Shown in pieces: positions 34,991 to 47,811 of a stretch of 64,000 nt of DNA. Source of the DNA: Amphiura filiformis (lineage: Eukaryota; Echinodermata; Ophiuroidea; Amphilepidida; Amphiuridae). The stretch lies in assembly GCF_039555335.1 (NCBI RefSeq), contig NC_092628.1, positions 77,006,713 through 77,070,712 of the forward strand, read 5' to 3'. The translations under genes and the position numbers were made by a program. The notes under the pieces were generated by a model, which was given only the letters and a program-made list of their open reading frames with translations, did no database searches and was not told the origin of the DNA. Position 1 is the stretch's first letter. Each line of letters starts with the position of its first letter.

Positions 34991-35967
34991 CACTATAGCC
35001 AAAATATTAAATTCTCGATCATGAGAGCCAACTTGGGTACGCACAGTTATTTGCGTCGAGCGTATTACGGGGGGAATTTACGCAAAGACCGGCGCTTTTA
35101 TACGGCACAAACACAGCTTATGAGAATTGGCCAATCACACGGTCGTTGCTAGGCAAGGTCAAGGTTCGGTCATGCAGGTCGCGCAATTGTGTTATTCTGT
35201 GAAAAGTAAGCTGACGCAGAAGGTACATCCTCTCATGATCGAGAATTTGTTATTTTGGCTATTCTGTCGGTCGGACATCCGGGCTATCTCTAGTCTCGGG
35301 CCCAAACTGCATGTGGCTCACGGTTTGTTGTGAACAACAGAAACCGGCTGTGAAGGAGGCTACATAGCGATGTTGCTGGAGTGGCATTCAATTTTGGAAA
35401 AAACGACACTCGACCATGGAATTTAATTTTAAGTTTGTCAGTATATAAACGGTAAATCAAGTAAGTTTCTTCCACTCTGAAGACTTAGAAACGGTTGTTT
35501 GATTCCACTGACTATTTGCGATCGAAATTTACATAACACCAATGACAGAAATCATCAACAAAAATTGCATCAGGGACTTGTTTTCACTCAAACATCATCA
35601 ACCGGAAGTGACGTGACACGGACCGACAGAATAGTCCAAGTAGTCCGAATAATCAGACCCAGAACAAAATATTAATTTCTGACATGATCTTGTACTGGGT
35701 CTGAACTGTTTCCATATGAAATCTTGATGGCAAATTGGACAATAGAAGCACATGGTTCTAAGTAACAGCTTTTTAATCCCTATTCAGGTTACGTGAATCA
35801 CGCTATTGTGGACCATCCTTCTGATACTTGAGTGTTTGAACACGCGGAACGGTTTTTTGTCTACCTCTCTGTTTGTAAACAAACCAGGAGGTCGAAATAA
35901 ATCGCCTCCTCGCCGAATCACGAAAGTCAGCGTAATAGTACGGCACTATAGTCCAAGCTGATGGACT

Positions 35968-36094
35968 ATGCCAAGTATTGCAGTAGAAGTAGAAGTAGAA
36001 GTACCTCAGGCTCAGTTTATCACAGACCCAGCGACAGCGTTCCGAGTGTTCCAACTTGGCCAAGAATTACCTAATTTACCTGCAGCTGAGTACA
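35968..36094 (+). CDS. Candidate first coding exon, unknown gene
   Basis: From an ATG at 35968 the frame reads MPSIAVEVEVEVPQAQFITD, then PATAFRVFQLGQELPNLPAA. It ends in phase 1 at a good donor (A|GTGAGTAT). The sequence upstream is comparatively GC-rich with short palindromes, as near a transcription start. I do not recognise the protein. It does not splice in frame directly to the PEMT-like exon at 42218 (either phase gives an early stop), so it is either another gene or missing an intermediate exon. Confidence 0.5.
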
Positions 36095-37164
36095 GTGAGT
36101 ATTTTTATAGTAAAATACTTTTAAAGGGGGCGCTATACTACATAGGAATTCATGAATTGGGGATTTGACATTGACTGTTCATTCAGTCATTCATTGTTCA
36201 TTGTCATCATTATTGTTGACATTTTAGATTTTTAGACATGATTACCAACTTGATTATTTACGTTTTTATACTAACCACTTGATCTAGGACGGTTCTGCCG
36301 AGAGGGCTTTGTACTCAGTCGACTACTCATTTTTATGGCTTGGAAAATAACCGGAAACTTCGATTTTCCTGATCGAAAATTACTTTAAAAGCATTCGTCT
36401 TTTCACCGAATCCCACTCGTCCATTCATGCATTACTTTCTGTACACATTGGATAGTCGCATAACATACCAAATGGTCTCCATGACTTGATAAAAAGTAGT
36501 TCCATTACGCTTCTATAGAGGTCAATTAACACAATTTTAGTTGTAAATTATGTATTGCTTATAAATATGAAATAGGTTTGGGAAGAATTTCAAGTGAAAT
36601 GTATTATTCAGATTACACAAATATCATTTATATTTTGCGTATTAATTCTAATGACAGTGAAATGCCCTAACAACGTCAAACTGAGCATGCGTTTTGACCT
36701 CAAAATATAACCTTTGACATAGAGGTCAATCAATCAGCTGAGATTGGTGCAGACGACGTTAGATTTTACTGTCATATTTTGGTTTGGTTTGCTTGTAAAA
36801 CTCATCAGATGATAAAGAACAACGTATTCTCTGAATGCTGTGACGGGTTATCAAGAATTTCATGGGATAAGGTGTTCAAACTAACCTAACTATATGGTTT
36901 TGAAAGTGTAGAAATAGAATTTTCCATTGTCATGTTATGAATGGTGTCAACACGTTACACAGTCAGTCACAGCACACCAGTACCAGTGCAGTCAGTCGGG
37001 GTGCATGCATGCATGCACAAAGGATCATGATTCATGTGCATGACAGCTGTTGACACACCAGGCATAGTAGTGTTATACATGTATAATTATAGTCCATTTG
37101 GCTTCCTCGATACTGTGTGTTGATTCATAAGCTTTTGATCATGTTGATCAGCGAATTGTTACTG

Positions 37165-37368
37165 TAACTTAAAGTTGGTTTTAAAACTTCCGTAGTCCGG
37201 TATGCTGCTGGTGAATTGCGATCGCGAGAAGTGACAAGGTCGCCTACTACGCGCCGCGCCGAAGACCAATGGGTCAGCCGGCTTGTCAAGTGATTGATCA
37301 GCCAATCGGCGTGATTGTTTATTGCTTTTGCGTTTACGCTCGTGTACGCGATACGCACAGGCAGTCAG
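37165..37368. repeat. Approx. 190-bp direct repeat, copy 2
   Basis: Same orientation as copy 1, 2.38 kb away, with several small deletions. The pair could be solo repeats of one family, or ends of a degraded element that brackets the 35.97 kb exon. Confidence 0.85.
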
Positions 37369-37559
37369 GCACGACCACAGAAGTTTAAAAAAACAAACTT
37401 TAGTGTTAACAATTCGCTGATGTCATTTGAGCAACTTTTTCGGGTGCTGCACTTTAGGCTTACCTTAAAGCCATAAATGTACAATCTTATAATATGAATT
37501 TGGTTCATTTTTTTCAAACCTGATTTTTTTTCAGGTTTGAAATGTTTACACATGTCCCA

Positions 37560-38350
37560 ACTTGCACCTAAATGGAATCGGCCAAATTTGTTGTCTTTAG
37601 GTCAACAGAGCAAAGTTCGACATATTATCATAATTTAAAATTAAATAAAGGGTTCACAAAAATAACTCCCCCTAAAATTACTCAAAACATTTCTTTGCGT
37701 AACTTGACATACATTTCGTTCACTTTCGTTGATTTGAAAAATTTAAAAACCTGTGAATAAAGTAATCGTTTTCTACCCTCCCAAAGTTCGTTCTTCTAAA
37801 ATTCTTTTTGTTTTTATTAAAAATAATCACATTGTTCAAAAATGATGCTTTCAGAAAAAGTTGCACTTTTCAACATCCTCATTTATGTCAAAATTAGCTT
37901 CTACGAGACTGCGAATCATTATTTTGCCCAACATGATGGTTGCATGGGTGACTAAGGGATCAGAGACAGAAAGGTGAAGGAAAAAACCCAATTAAATCAA
38001 TCCTAACATTGATATCGAGAGAGTTTTGCAGGTTTTTTTAAAGCATCATTTTTGAAAAATGTGATTATTTTTTACCAAATCAAAAGGATTTTGAGAAGGG
38101 TTAACTTTGGTAGGGTAGCAAAAAGATGCCTTTATTCACAGGCTTTTAAAGCATCATTTTTTGAAAAGTGTCATTATTTTTGGCCAAAGCAAAGAGATTT
38201 TTCTAAAAAGAACTTTGGGAGGGTAGGAAAATGAGTCCTTTATTTACAGGTTTTTAAATTTTTCAAATCAACGAAATGTATGTCAAGTTATGCAAAGAAA
38301 TGTTTGTAATTTTAAGGAGGAGTTATTTTTGTGAACCCTTTATGTCCTCC
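37560..38350. repeat. Inverted repeat with internal tandem copy
   Basis: The arm at about 37,640-37,860 (gggttcacaaaaataactcc ... aaaaatgatgctttcag) is inverted at 38,135-38,345. A further partial direct copy of the inner arm lies at 38,040-38,140 (aaagcatcattttt). Foldback-type element without coding content. Confidence 0.7.
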
Positions 38351-38359
38351 CATAGAACT

Positions 38360-40120
38360 GTATGTTAAATGGCCAAAATAACCAGTGGGGTTTCTTTCAC
38401 TTTACCATGTTATTTCAACTTAAAATGGACAGTAACCCTTCCCGGTAGTTATTACTAATATTATTTCAACATTTTGAATAAAGAATAACAAAATTAAAAT
38501 TTGAATAATGAAGAAGGAGGTGGCCTATATGCTTCACCCTGGCAGGGCGTAAGACAATGCGAAACACAAATTAATATATGCGAGGATAGGAAATAAACGA
38601 TGCAAGCCCGAGAAATTATAATTTAAATGGCGTGATTGGGGCTCGAGCAAACTGGCATATGAAAATATTGAGAGAGAAAAAAATCAGGACTCAGCGGGAT
38701 TGAACTAATTAAAATTTGACGAAATCGTACATTAAGGCTTTAAGGTGCAAACTTTGTTCTGAAGATAAGTCATCAAAATAAATTTTGGTAACAACTAACA
38801 TTAAATTTCACAAAGAATTGTTTTAATAATGCATTTGAAAATTGGTGATGATTAAGTGACTAAAGTAGTTATATAATAGTTCCATGCTCTATCTCTATCC
38901 AGTCTAGTCCAGTACAGGGATCTATACGGTGATTTTTTTGTTGTTGGGTGGAAAGGATAAAATTCAAATTGAGAAAAGATTCTAGGTATGACTTGTTGTA
39001 CTAATCCAGTAACATGAGTACGGTAACTACATTGTAGATCCAATGGCAGATCTAGACTAGAGCAGTCAAGAAGGGCAGGGGGAGCAATTTGAGTCTTGAG
39101 AAAAAAAATTTAAGTGGCCACAAAACAGAGGGGGGTGGGGGTGTCTGAGGGGATGTGCCGACCTCAGAATTAAGTGAGAAATTGAAGCCATTTGGTGGAC
39201 CATTTTGGTACTATAATTGTATAAAATTTTAATATGGAAAAGCTGAAAATTTTCGAAATTGATGGCCCAACTAAAGCCTTTTGGGGGCAAGTTTTCAACT
39301 TATTGTATAAATAATTATTGCTTTTTAAACATAAAATTGAAGCCATTTCCCCCCTGTTATTGCATACTATTTAAAACATAGAGGCAAGGTCAATGTGATG
39401 TATTGTGCTATTCCACAGAAAGTATAGTGTTTTAGACCTTTGACAGATAAATCTTCATTCTGGCAAAAGTGGGGGGAACAAGTTACCATCTGGCTTGATA
39501 TAATTAATGTAAAATTGACCATGATTTTTTATCTGCATCTTACCGGAATGTCTAGGCATTGTGCCTGTGCGTAGCGCACTTTTAATCACTGCGCTTTTTT
39601 TTTAAGTGCCCATGCTTTGTATGCTGTGATTTCTAGCATATTCATGAAGGCCAATAACTAGTGTCTAACAATCACGCCAGCATTATATACCTTCATGTAC
39701 ATGCGATAGAGCATTGTGTGTCTTTTGTTTATGCTAAAGATAGTCCAAATATATATGCAGTGTGTGCATAGCAGTTTCTTCTGTCATATTTCATGAAACG
39801 ATCTACCCTCATTGACGGGTGATGCTTGGACTTGTATAGGAAATAACGTCTGTTTAAAGGAATTTACAGCCATTTCATTTTGACACCCAAATTGTAAGAT
39901 GGTGTATATTGATAGAATAATAATAATGTTTATAAAATTACCAACATACAAACAATATAATACAAGTCAGCAATATATAACTCAAAGGAAAATATGTAAG
40001 TTGTGCTTTAAAACAACCTGACCCTACTACTGAATAACTTAAAGCTGGTTTATGCACTTGCTTAAAATAGAGCACCCTTGAATAACAACTGGCATGTAAA
40101 GTTTGTTCGGTTTGTTGAAG
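38360..40120. other. Repeat-rich non-coding DNA
   Basis: Contains a G-rich repeat (about 39,070-39,300, with 'gaagccatttggtggaccat', which recurs at about 41,286) and a second copy of the 'AGGCATTGTGCC' repeat at about 39,553-39,602. No exon recognised. Confidence 0.5.
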
Positions 40121-40124
40121 AAGC

Positions 40125-40739
40125 TGACAGCGTGGACCTTCTAGGTCTTACATTGAATAACAACTTGTCCTGGAACCAAGTATATCACCAAAATGTCTAA
40201 GACAGCTGGTCAGCAACTGGGACTCCTCAGAAGAGCATCACCCTATATTCTACCTGCACAGAGAGCCATCATCTACAAGGCCATGATACGATCAAAAATG
40301 GAATATGCCAGCAGTGCTTGGACTGGTACAACTCCCATCTCACTAGCTCAGCTTGACTCCATCCAAAATAGAGCTAAGCATGTCATTGGTCTGCCACTTG
40401 GTCTGAGTATGAAGATCATCATATTCAGCCATTGAGCCGCTGCAGGGCAGTTGGAGCAGCCATCCTCTTCCATCGTATGTTCTACAAGGATGCCCCTGAG
40501 TTATTATGCCAGCTGATGCCAGATATCCATGTCCATGACCCCAGGTTGCGACGGTCTGTGAGATCCCATGACCTAGCAGTGGAAGTCCCAAGATCAAACC
40601 TTGTCAGCCATGAAAGATCATTTCTACCACCATTATGGAATTCTCTTCCTGCCCAAATTCCAGCCATTAGATTGAGGGCCAGCTTCAGCAGGGAGGTTAA
40701 TCGCTTTCTGGGTGCTTCCTCGTCAGCAGCTTCTAAATG
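40125..40739 (+). pseudogene. LINE reverse-transcriptase C-terminal remnant
   Basis: Three frames joined by two frameshifts (about 40,193 and 40,430). They read VDLLGLTLNNNLSW, then SKTAGQQLGLLRRASPYILP ... IRSKMEYASSAW, then VGAAILFHRMFYKDAPELL ... SFLPPLWNSLPAQIPAIRLR, with a stop at 40,737. This order (LLG..., thumb 'MEYAS.aW', terminal 'WNSLP') is that of jockey/CR1-like LINE ORF2. It is dead. Confidence 0.8.
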
Positions 40740-42200
40740 ATTTTTTTGTCTCTGCTGTTAATGCCCAGTTATGCCATGTCGTAAAAAAAATTATTCAGAT
40801 TTTGTTACTGCATGTTTGTGTAAATTCACATAAGCATGCGCCAGTCACACATTACCCAATGCACATTGCACAACTAGCATAAGCACTGTGCCCAAATGCG
40901 TGCATGCCATTCTATATCAATACACGGTGTAGTTAGTCTTTATTTTTTCCGCTTTATATAAGCCTAATATTAAACTTTGGTATAATCCCAGGCATGTACG
41001 CAGGATTTGTTTTTGATGGGGGTGGGGGGGGCTGAAATAAGGTTTTTTTTTCTAATAATAAAAAATTGCGGTGAAAAATTTCCGAAATGACAGCCCATAT
41101 GAAGCCTTTCGGAAACAAGATTTCCTATTATTATTATTATTGCAGGCCACTGGTGCTAAAGTGTGTTGAACTTTAAGTGCCGGGTGTCAAAATCAGAAGC
41201 GAAGACTGGCACTTGTTTTAATAGGCTTAATAATATCCACTACACAGGGGGTTGAAGTGAGAAACTTTTACAAAATGAAGTCCTAATTGAAGCCATTTGG
41301 TGGACCATTTTGGCACTATTATTGTTTTTAGTTTGAAAACCCTGAAAATTTGCAAAAAAAACTCACGATTAGGCCTACTAAAGCATGAATGGATTGGTGA
41401 CAAAATGTGATAGGCCGGCTGCATATCAGTGGGCCTGATCATAGGCCTATTAATTATTATACTCACGATCAACCCGGTTGTGCATTAGGCATGCGCCACC
41501 GTCTACTCAATTACCACGGTTGCATGCATTTAACCCGGGCATTTATTTAACTTTTCTCTTCTCTTTTTCTCCCTTTCTCTTCTGCTTTTCCCTTTCTCTC
41601 CTCTTTCACCTTTCCTCTTTCTCCTCTCCTTTTTTTGAAATTTAACGGGGTGCTCGCCCCCTTCCCCCTGTGTACGGTGATATCATAGATGGGCAATTCT
41701 TGTGAAACTTTTGGTGTGAAAGCTAGCTCTAAGGTTTGGTTTTCATTTATTTTAAGGATATCAAAATTGAAATATTTTGCTGGTGAAAGGCCCATTCAAT
41801 GATCCCAGCGAAAGTGTAAATAAATTAAAATTGTGTATGTTGTTTAAAAGTGAAAGATAAGTAATTAAAATCGTCATTAGGTATTTGTGAAATCAAAAAT
41901 TTGGTCAAAAAACAAGGAAAATGGCAGTATTGATAAAGTCCCATTCAAATAGCTAATTTCTCTACTCAAGTGCTGAAAGATATTACAGTTCCTCGTTATT
42001 AATGTCCTATTTTAAATGCAAGGCTTTCAGCTTAACCATTAGCACATCTATATTTCTAACAAAGCTGAAAAAAAAGAGAATTTTGATGATTTTTACAATT
42101 TTCTGAACAAATCTCTGAATAGGCCTTTAACTGACTGTATAAATATTGAATTTTATACGAATTGTCCACTATTAAACCCTTTACCGGTATTGTAACTTTA
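40740..42200. other. Repeat-rich non-coding DNA
   Basis: G-rich and CT-rich low-complexity stretches (about 41,015-41,035 and 41,540-41,640) and a copy of the 'ttgaagccatttggtggacc' repeat at 41,286. The minus-strand ORF at 41795-41547 is an artefact of the CT tract. Confidence 0.5.
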
Positions 42201-42217
42201 TTGAATTTTTGATGTAG

Positions 42218-42328
42218 ATGGAACTGCCCAAAGCTCTGACGTGTAACCCACCTCAGATTGACTGGAGTGATACCAATCTGTATATCACAGGGATTCTCAT
42301 CATTTTCAATCCTCTGTTTTGGAATTGT
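42218..42328 (+). CDS. PEMT: PEMT-like exon (phosphatidylethanolamine N-methyltransferase)
   Basis: The 111-nt exon lies between acceptor TTTTTGATGTAG and donor GTAAGTAT, in phase 0. It encodes MELPKALTCNPPQIDWSDTN, then LYITGILIIFNPLFWNC. The hydrophobic 'I.I.FNPL.WN' block matches the first membrane helix of PEMT, the ER enzyme that methylates phosphatidylethanolamine to phosphatidylcholine. I could not find the next exon (expected to encode the V-A-R-W-E segment) before the end of the window, so the following intron may be long or contain the hairpin cluster. Assigned from memory of one short motif. Confidence 0.5.
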
Positions 42329-43179
42329 GTAAGTATATAATGCAAAAATCTTCCCCAAAGACTATTGCTATTTTCTGTGCTAAGTTTAATTGTGTTTCTT
42401 TTAAATATTTTAATGTACTGCTATGAAGCTTAAATGTGTGTAGATTTTTATTCTGTTGATTGAAACAAGTCAAATCAAAAATCAAATTAAATCAAACCCA
42501 TGGCCTGATTGGGCCTGAAACAGTTTACAGACTGCTGGACTGTTATAAAATATTATTATGTTGTTCCAGGATAGTAAATTTTTATTTTTTTCATTCAGCA
42601 GCGTAACTCCTTATGCGCTCTGGGGGGCTGCGCCCCCCGGGGTAAGGGGGCACCCAGGCCTGACACGATAATACTTTGTTCTAGGAAAGAAGTGGAAACC
42701 TTTACCCACTATGCATAGAATTACTCTTCATTTGGGTGTCTCCTTCAACTTAAATTGTCATTTGAGACCGAAATGCAATTAATGGTATTTATGCACATTT
42801 TCACGTGCAATTGTTTCAGGAAGAGGGGATATTTTGTTTTATGAAGCTTCCATCTATACCACTCATTTTTAGTACTGAATGACGTTAAATCAAACTGTTC
42901 AGTATTTTTACAAAACTGTTCAATAAATCTTGATACCGGCACACTCATCATAATACCCATCACACAAACGCAGTACTTATTCATGTAGAGCATTCACAAA
43001 CAGTGATTGAGACTAATTTTGGTACTGCATGACCCCCCTCTGATCGTACGGTTCTCCGACGCTCTGTAGGAATTTAAAAACAAAACATGACTACTCTGCA
43101 GATGACTCCGCGACTCATTGATGTGTGGTAAATGTTTTCATTTATGAGTTTCAGTCAGCTTCATATTATATAATAATAA

Positions 43180-43285
43180 TAATAATATTGGATGGCTTTA
43201 TTTCAGGTTGTTGAATGTTATTCATGGCGCGTGCAGTATATTCTAATACAACCATCAATGCCATCCAATATTATATAATTCTTGC
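43180..43285. repeat. Small hairpin element (MITE-like)
   Basis: 'aatattggatggc' at about 43,190 and 'gccatccaatatt' at about 43,260, with flanking 'attatataat' on both sides, form an inverted pair of about 20 bp around a 50-bp loop. Confidence 0.6.
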
Positions 43286-43584
43286 CCCCGGGCACCACAA
43301 CCAATAGCTACGTCACTGCAGCTAGTGATGAATGTTCAAATGTAAAGAGAAGATGAATTTAAAAAAAATAATATGAAGTTCACTGAAACATGAAATAAAT
43401 TTGATCTGAAACACTATTTGTAAGTTATTCTATGGCTTTCAATACCTAAATTGATTTGCTGTGCACCATGCACACCCTTGGTTAGGGGCACCTGATCTAC
43501 TTTCGTCCCCGGGCACCCTATCCCAAAGTTGCGCCACTGTTTTCATTCCTGTGTAGGCAAATCTGAATTGTGGGTGCACATTTA

Positions 43585-44400
43585 AGGGATGTGGAATGAG
43601 CATTTCAACAGTATTTTTGTGGGACATGAGAGCACATCAGACATATCGAATTGCATTCTGAATACGGAAAATGTCTTTCTGGTATCAAATAATTTTTATT
43701 TTTTGAAATTCACGATATAATACAAATTTTATGACAAATTATTAAAATTTGATATTTTTCACATTTTTGACATCACTGTCCTCAAAATAAATTTTATAAA
43801 TCTAATGATATATAGGTGTATATTATTATTAGTGAAATTACCACATCGTAATACAAATTTGTTTCGTATGGATGGTTTCACCCATCCACACTCGTCAGTT
43901 GCAATGTGTAAAATGACAAAGAATATGTCTTGAGTTTTGATGCACGCGCAAGAGGAATTAACGCAACCGCGGATCTTAAAGTTGCGCAACACAATACGCG
44001 TCGTAAGTGCGAGGAAAAGCCCGACGATCAATTGAAAATTTTGACCTTTCATATTGAAGATATGGATTTGTTTTTCCCAAAAGACCTAATTTATTTTGGT
44101 GTTTTGGGGAAAAAAATCCATATCTTCAATACGAAAGGTCAAAATTTTCAATTGATCGTCAGCTTTTCATCCCAAGTACATATCATCAGATTTATAAAGT
44201 TTACTTGAGTACTGTTAAATATAAAAATATCAATTTTTACTGATTTGCCATAAAATGTGTATTACATTGCGAATTTCAAAAAATCAAAATTATTTGATAT
44301 CAGAAGGACATTCTTCGTATTCAGAATGCAATTCTATATGTCTGATGTGCTCTAATGTCCCACAATAAATACTGTCCAAACGTTCATACCCCATGCCTTA
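43585..44400. mobile_element. Foldback element, family copy 1
   Basis: The outer arms share 'gtgggacatgagagcacatc' / 'gatgtgctctaatgtcccac' and 'gaattgcattctgaata'. The inner arms (about 44,035-44,062 and 44,130-44,160) share 'caattgaaaattttgacctt'. The whole 0.8 kb can fold on itself. A related copy is at 58,198-58,655. Confidence 0.75.
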
Positions 44401-44947
44401 AAGTGTGAAGGGATTTTTTGTTTGTTTGTTTATTTAGTTGTTGTTTTTCATTCATTCATATTTTTATTTTTTTGTTGCAATCATGTGTGCCCCATTTTTT
44501 AAACAAAAATCAGAGATGATATAAGCAAAAATCAGAGATGATTTATCAGTGATAACTGGGATGCATTTTTGATGGGGAAATCCATTACAGAGGGCGCTAT
44601 AATCATTTTTTAACATAAGTCAGGGGAGATAAGACAAGAGTTGATATTAGTATTGTACCAGATTTACTATTGTGACACAATCTGATTACCTTATTACATA
44701 CATTGGTCTAGCAAATACTGACAATGCCAAATGTCTAGCATACTTGGTTCTAAAGTTTGTGATGTTTATTCTTATATTTAATATTTTGTAGTTTAAAAAA
44801 AATTATTTTCCCCATATCTCAATTTCAAATTTGCTGCCTTTGGCCTCCATGGAACCAGATCTTGTCACATTTGATATATTGGATCGCAAGTTGCAGCCCA
44901 CTACATCTTAAATGTCATGGCTTCCCAGCAAACACAAATGTTTTTAA

Positions 44948-45312
44948 GGGGGTACTACACCCTTCGATAAATTTGTGACTATTTTTGCACTTTTCTCAAA
45001 AACTAATAACACACTGGTAACAAAAGTTATGTATATTATTGGGGCAAGGAATCCAATTACTAGACTGGAATTTCAGTGACTCAAGACGAGCGGTACGTTA
45101 TTTATGATAAGAAATGAGGTACCGCTAGGATGTACCTTATTTCCTATCATATATACTGAACCACTTGTCTTGAGTCACTGAAATTTCAGTGTAGTAATTG
45201 GATTCCTTGCCCCAATAATATACATAACTTTTGTTACCAGTGTGTTATTAGTTTTTGAGGAAAATACAAAAATAGTCACAAATTTACCACAGGGTGTAGT
45301 ACCCCCTTAAAA
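44948..45312. mobile_element. Near-perfect 365-bp hairpin element
   Basis: Arms of about 145 bp (ggggtactacacccttcgat ... to about 45,090; inverse about 45,165-45,312) with only scattered mismatches and a 75-bp centre that is itself partly inverted (gaggtaccgct / agcggtac). No coding content; a young MITE-type insertion. Confidence 0.8.
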
Positions 45313-45974
45313 TGTTATAAACCCAAAACATTTTAATAACATTTAAATATATGGTTATATAGGCCTAATGGTCATGAAAACATTATTAAAATGACTTGTA
45401 TATGAAGAGCTTGGTTTCAAAACCACTTACATCAACTCTTGGTCAAAATTAAATACCCATCATCCAATTAAATTAACTGATTATAAAAAATACTTGACTG
45501 ATTTTTGAAACGTCCATGTTTTTAAGTAGTGTAATGCAACTTTTCTTCAGAATTAACTGATTATAAAAAATATTTCAAATAATTTTGCATGCCATCCCAC
45601 ATGATGCAATCACCTAAGTCATATTTACGCATGGAATCGCAGAGAAACCCCTGTGGCAACCGGTTGGTGATACTGTGGTTGGCATGCAAGGGGTCTAAGG
45701 GGGAGGGTAAAATGACCCTAAAATATCACTAAAAGCTTGAAAATTCGGCCAAAATTTGTTGATTTTTGTGAACATATTTTAAAAATATTTTTGAAATTTT
45801 GTCAAAATCAAATAGATTTTGGCACAAAAACAGCTGATTTTACATGATTTTTTTTTCGTGGCCTTAGAGAAAGTTGTGAATAATGCCATTGAAAATTGCC
45901 CAGTGCCCACTCAATCAGGCTGGCAATTGAATGACTTACATTATGCCTAATGTTCCTATTAACACATATTATTC

Positions 45975-46240
45975 ATTATATGTGATGCGATGAAGCAAAA
46001 TCAGTCGGAACTCGGAAATATTGATTTTGAGATATATGCCAAACAATGGAAATATTTCCTTTTGAATTCCGTTGTTTTGGAAACACTTTAGTTGCTCATA
46101 TCTTTGGAACTGATTGTTCAATTTGAATGGAGTTTTCTACAAAATGCAGATTTGTAGATGCTTTTTACTATCCTGTAAGAAACTGAAAATGTAATATTTC
46201 AGAGTTCAGACTGATTTTGCTTGATCGCATCACATACGTC
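45975..46240. mobile_element. MITE with approx. 45-bp inverted ends
   Basis: 'tatgtgatgcgatgaagcaa' at about 45,978 faces 'ttgcttgatcgcatcacata' at about 46,218. The inversion extends through 'aatcagtc' and 'aatatt'. Confidence 0.75.
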
Positions 46241-46322
46241 TTGCATTGAGATTGAACTCGGCTTCAGGGCATCTAACTCAACTGTGTCCTGTTTTGTGAC
46301 TTGATGGATGCTTCAGATATTA

Positions 46323-47012
46323 TTACCGTATTGGTCCGAGTATAGTCCCATGTTCGAGTATAATCCCACCCCCCATTTTTCGAAAAATTTCAGAAATTGT
46401 AAAAAAAAAATGCTAGGATCATTCATGGTTGACCTAAAAAATAAATAAAAAAAAAAATTTCAAGATATTTTGTATTTTTAATATGAAAATTGATAATTTG
46501 TATTCATGTCATAATAAATTTCAAAATGCATAAAATTTGAATGCATTTTGAATTTTTTTTTTTTTTGAAATTCGAGTATAATCCCACCCCCCAATTGTGA
46601 AAAATTTTCACATAAAAAACGGGTGGGACTATACTCGGACCAATACGGTAAGTGTGGATTTTGAGTTCCATATTTTTATGAGTGGTCAAAGCCACTGCAG
46701 TTTTAAGGTGCAAATGAAAAGGGATCTATCCCCAGGGATCTATCGTACTGCAGCCGCGAGTATAGTCCTACCTTCGAATAAAGCCCCAGTCACAATTTTT
46801 TTCTAAAAATTCCAGAAATTGTTAAAAAATGCTAAATGCTAGGATCATTCATGATTGGACTTTAAAAAAAATTCAATATGCAAAGTGCTAATTTGTGTTC
46901 ACTCAAAAAAAAAAAAAAAATCAAGTTTTTATAAATAGTCCCTCCTGCCAATTTTGAAAATTGTTCACCTAAAAAGGTGTGGGGTTGTACTTGATTCAGT
47001 ACAGTAATTTAA
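46323..47012. mobile_element. MITE with 'ccgtattggtccgagtatag' ends plus a degenerate second copy
   Basis: The ends at 46,326 and 46,650 are exact inverses over about 26 bp, and the motif 'gagtataatcccacccccca' is repeated inside. A diverged relative follows at about 46,757-47,012 (gcgagtatagtcctacc ... gtgtggggttgtactt). Confidence 0.75.
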
Positions 47013-47019
47013 TGACTGT

Positions 47020-47810
47020 CATCAAGCATTCTTAATTCTTATGTTGCAGAATTTCATAAACATTAAAATAAAAGACAACTGAAAAACTAGAAAACATTTT
47101 GATCATTCATACGGAAGAATGAATCAATCATCATTCTTTATTAATCATTAAAAATACAACAAAATTATAAGAATATACAAACTTCTACCTGTTTAGCTTT
47201 TTGATATTAATCCACTGATCTGGGTTTAAGGGAATCCAACATATTGATTTATTGGTTATGGATCTTCCTGATCAATGCTTGGTCAAATTTACTAGACAGA
47301 TTATCAGTTAAAATTGATTGATAATCCCCACTTTTACAATAATTCCATACCTTATGCATAACAATTATACTTTTACCTTGAGAAGCTTCAATAGCTCACC
47401 AGATGTAAAGACTGAAGGGCCTAGCAAGAAATTAACTCAAGTGAGCGGGGAAAAAAGAGCTTATTACCAATATGTTGCTTTTTGAAATTTGAAAAAAAAA
47501 ATTGTCTTTTCATTTATGATGAATAGTTCAAATTTAATTTTTTCACTTCTTAGACATAGCCAGGCTGAAATGGGTTATTAGTAACCATTAGGCAGGAAGG
47601 TAACCCATATTATGTTGTATATTGAAAAATGTCCCATACTTCCATGCCCTATGCAAAAAACTGATATACTCCCATGGTCCCACCTCTACCTCTCTTAGTC
47701 TAAATTTACCAAAAGACCATTGTAAAAAATTCAACATTATATAACAAGTAAGTACTCTTAACATTCTAACATATTAATTTACCCAGCTAAAATAATTTTT
47801 TTTAAATGTT
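47020..47810. other. AT-rich DNA, nothing recognised
   Basis: No coding or clear repeat signal. Confidence 0.4.
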
Positions 47811-47811
47811 G

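Noticed and set aside
34780..37368. LTR retrotransposon with 190-bp LTRs
   Set aside because: No gag-pol content between the repeats, no TG...CA ends or primer-binding site; instead a host-like exon lies inside.
35968..42328. Direct splicing of the 35.97 kb exon to the PEMT-like exon
   Set aside because: Phase-1 (and alternative phase-2) joins give an early stop codon in the second exon.
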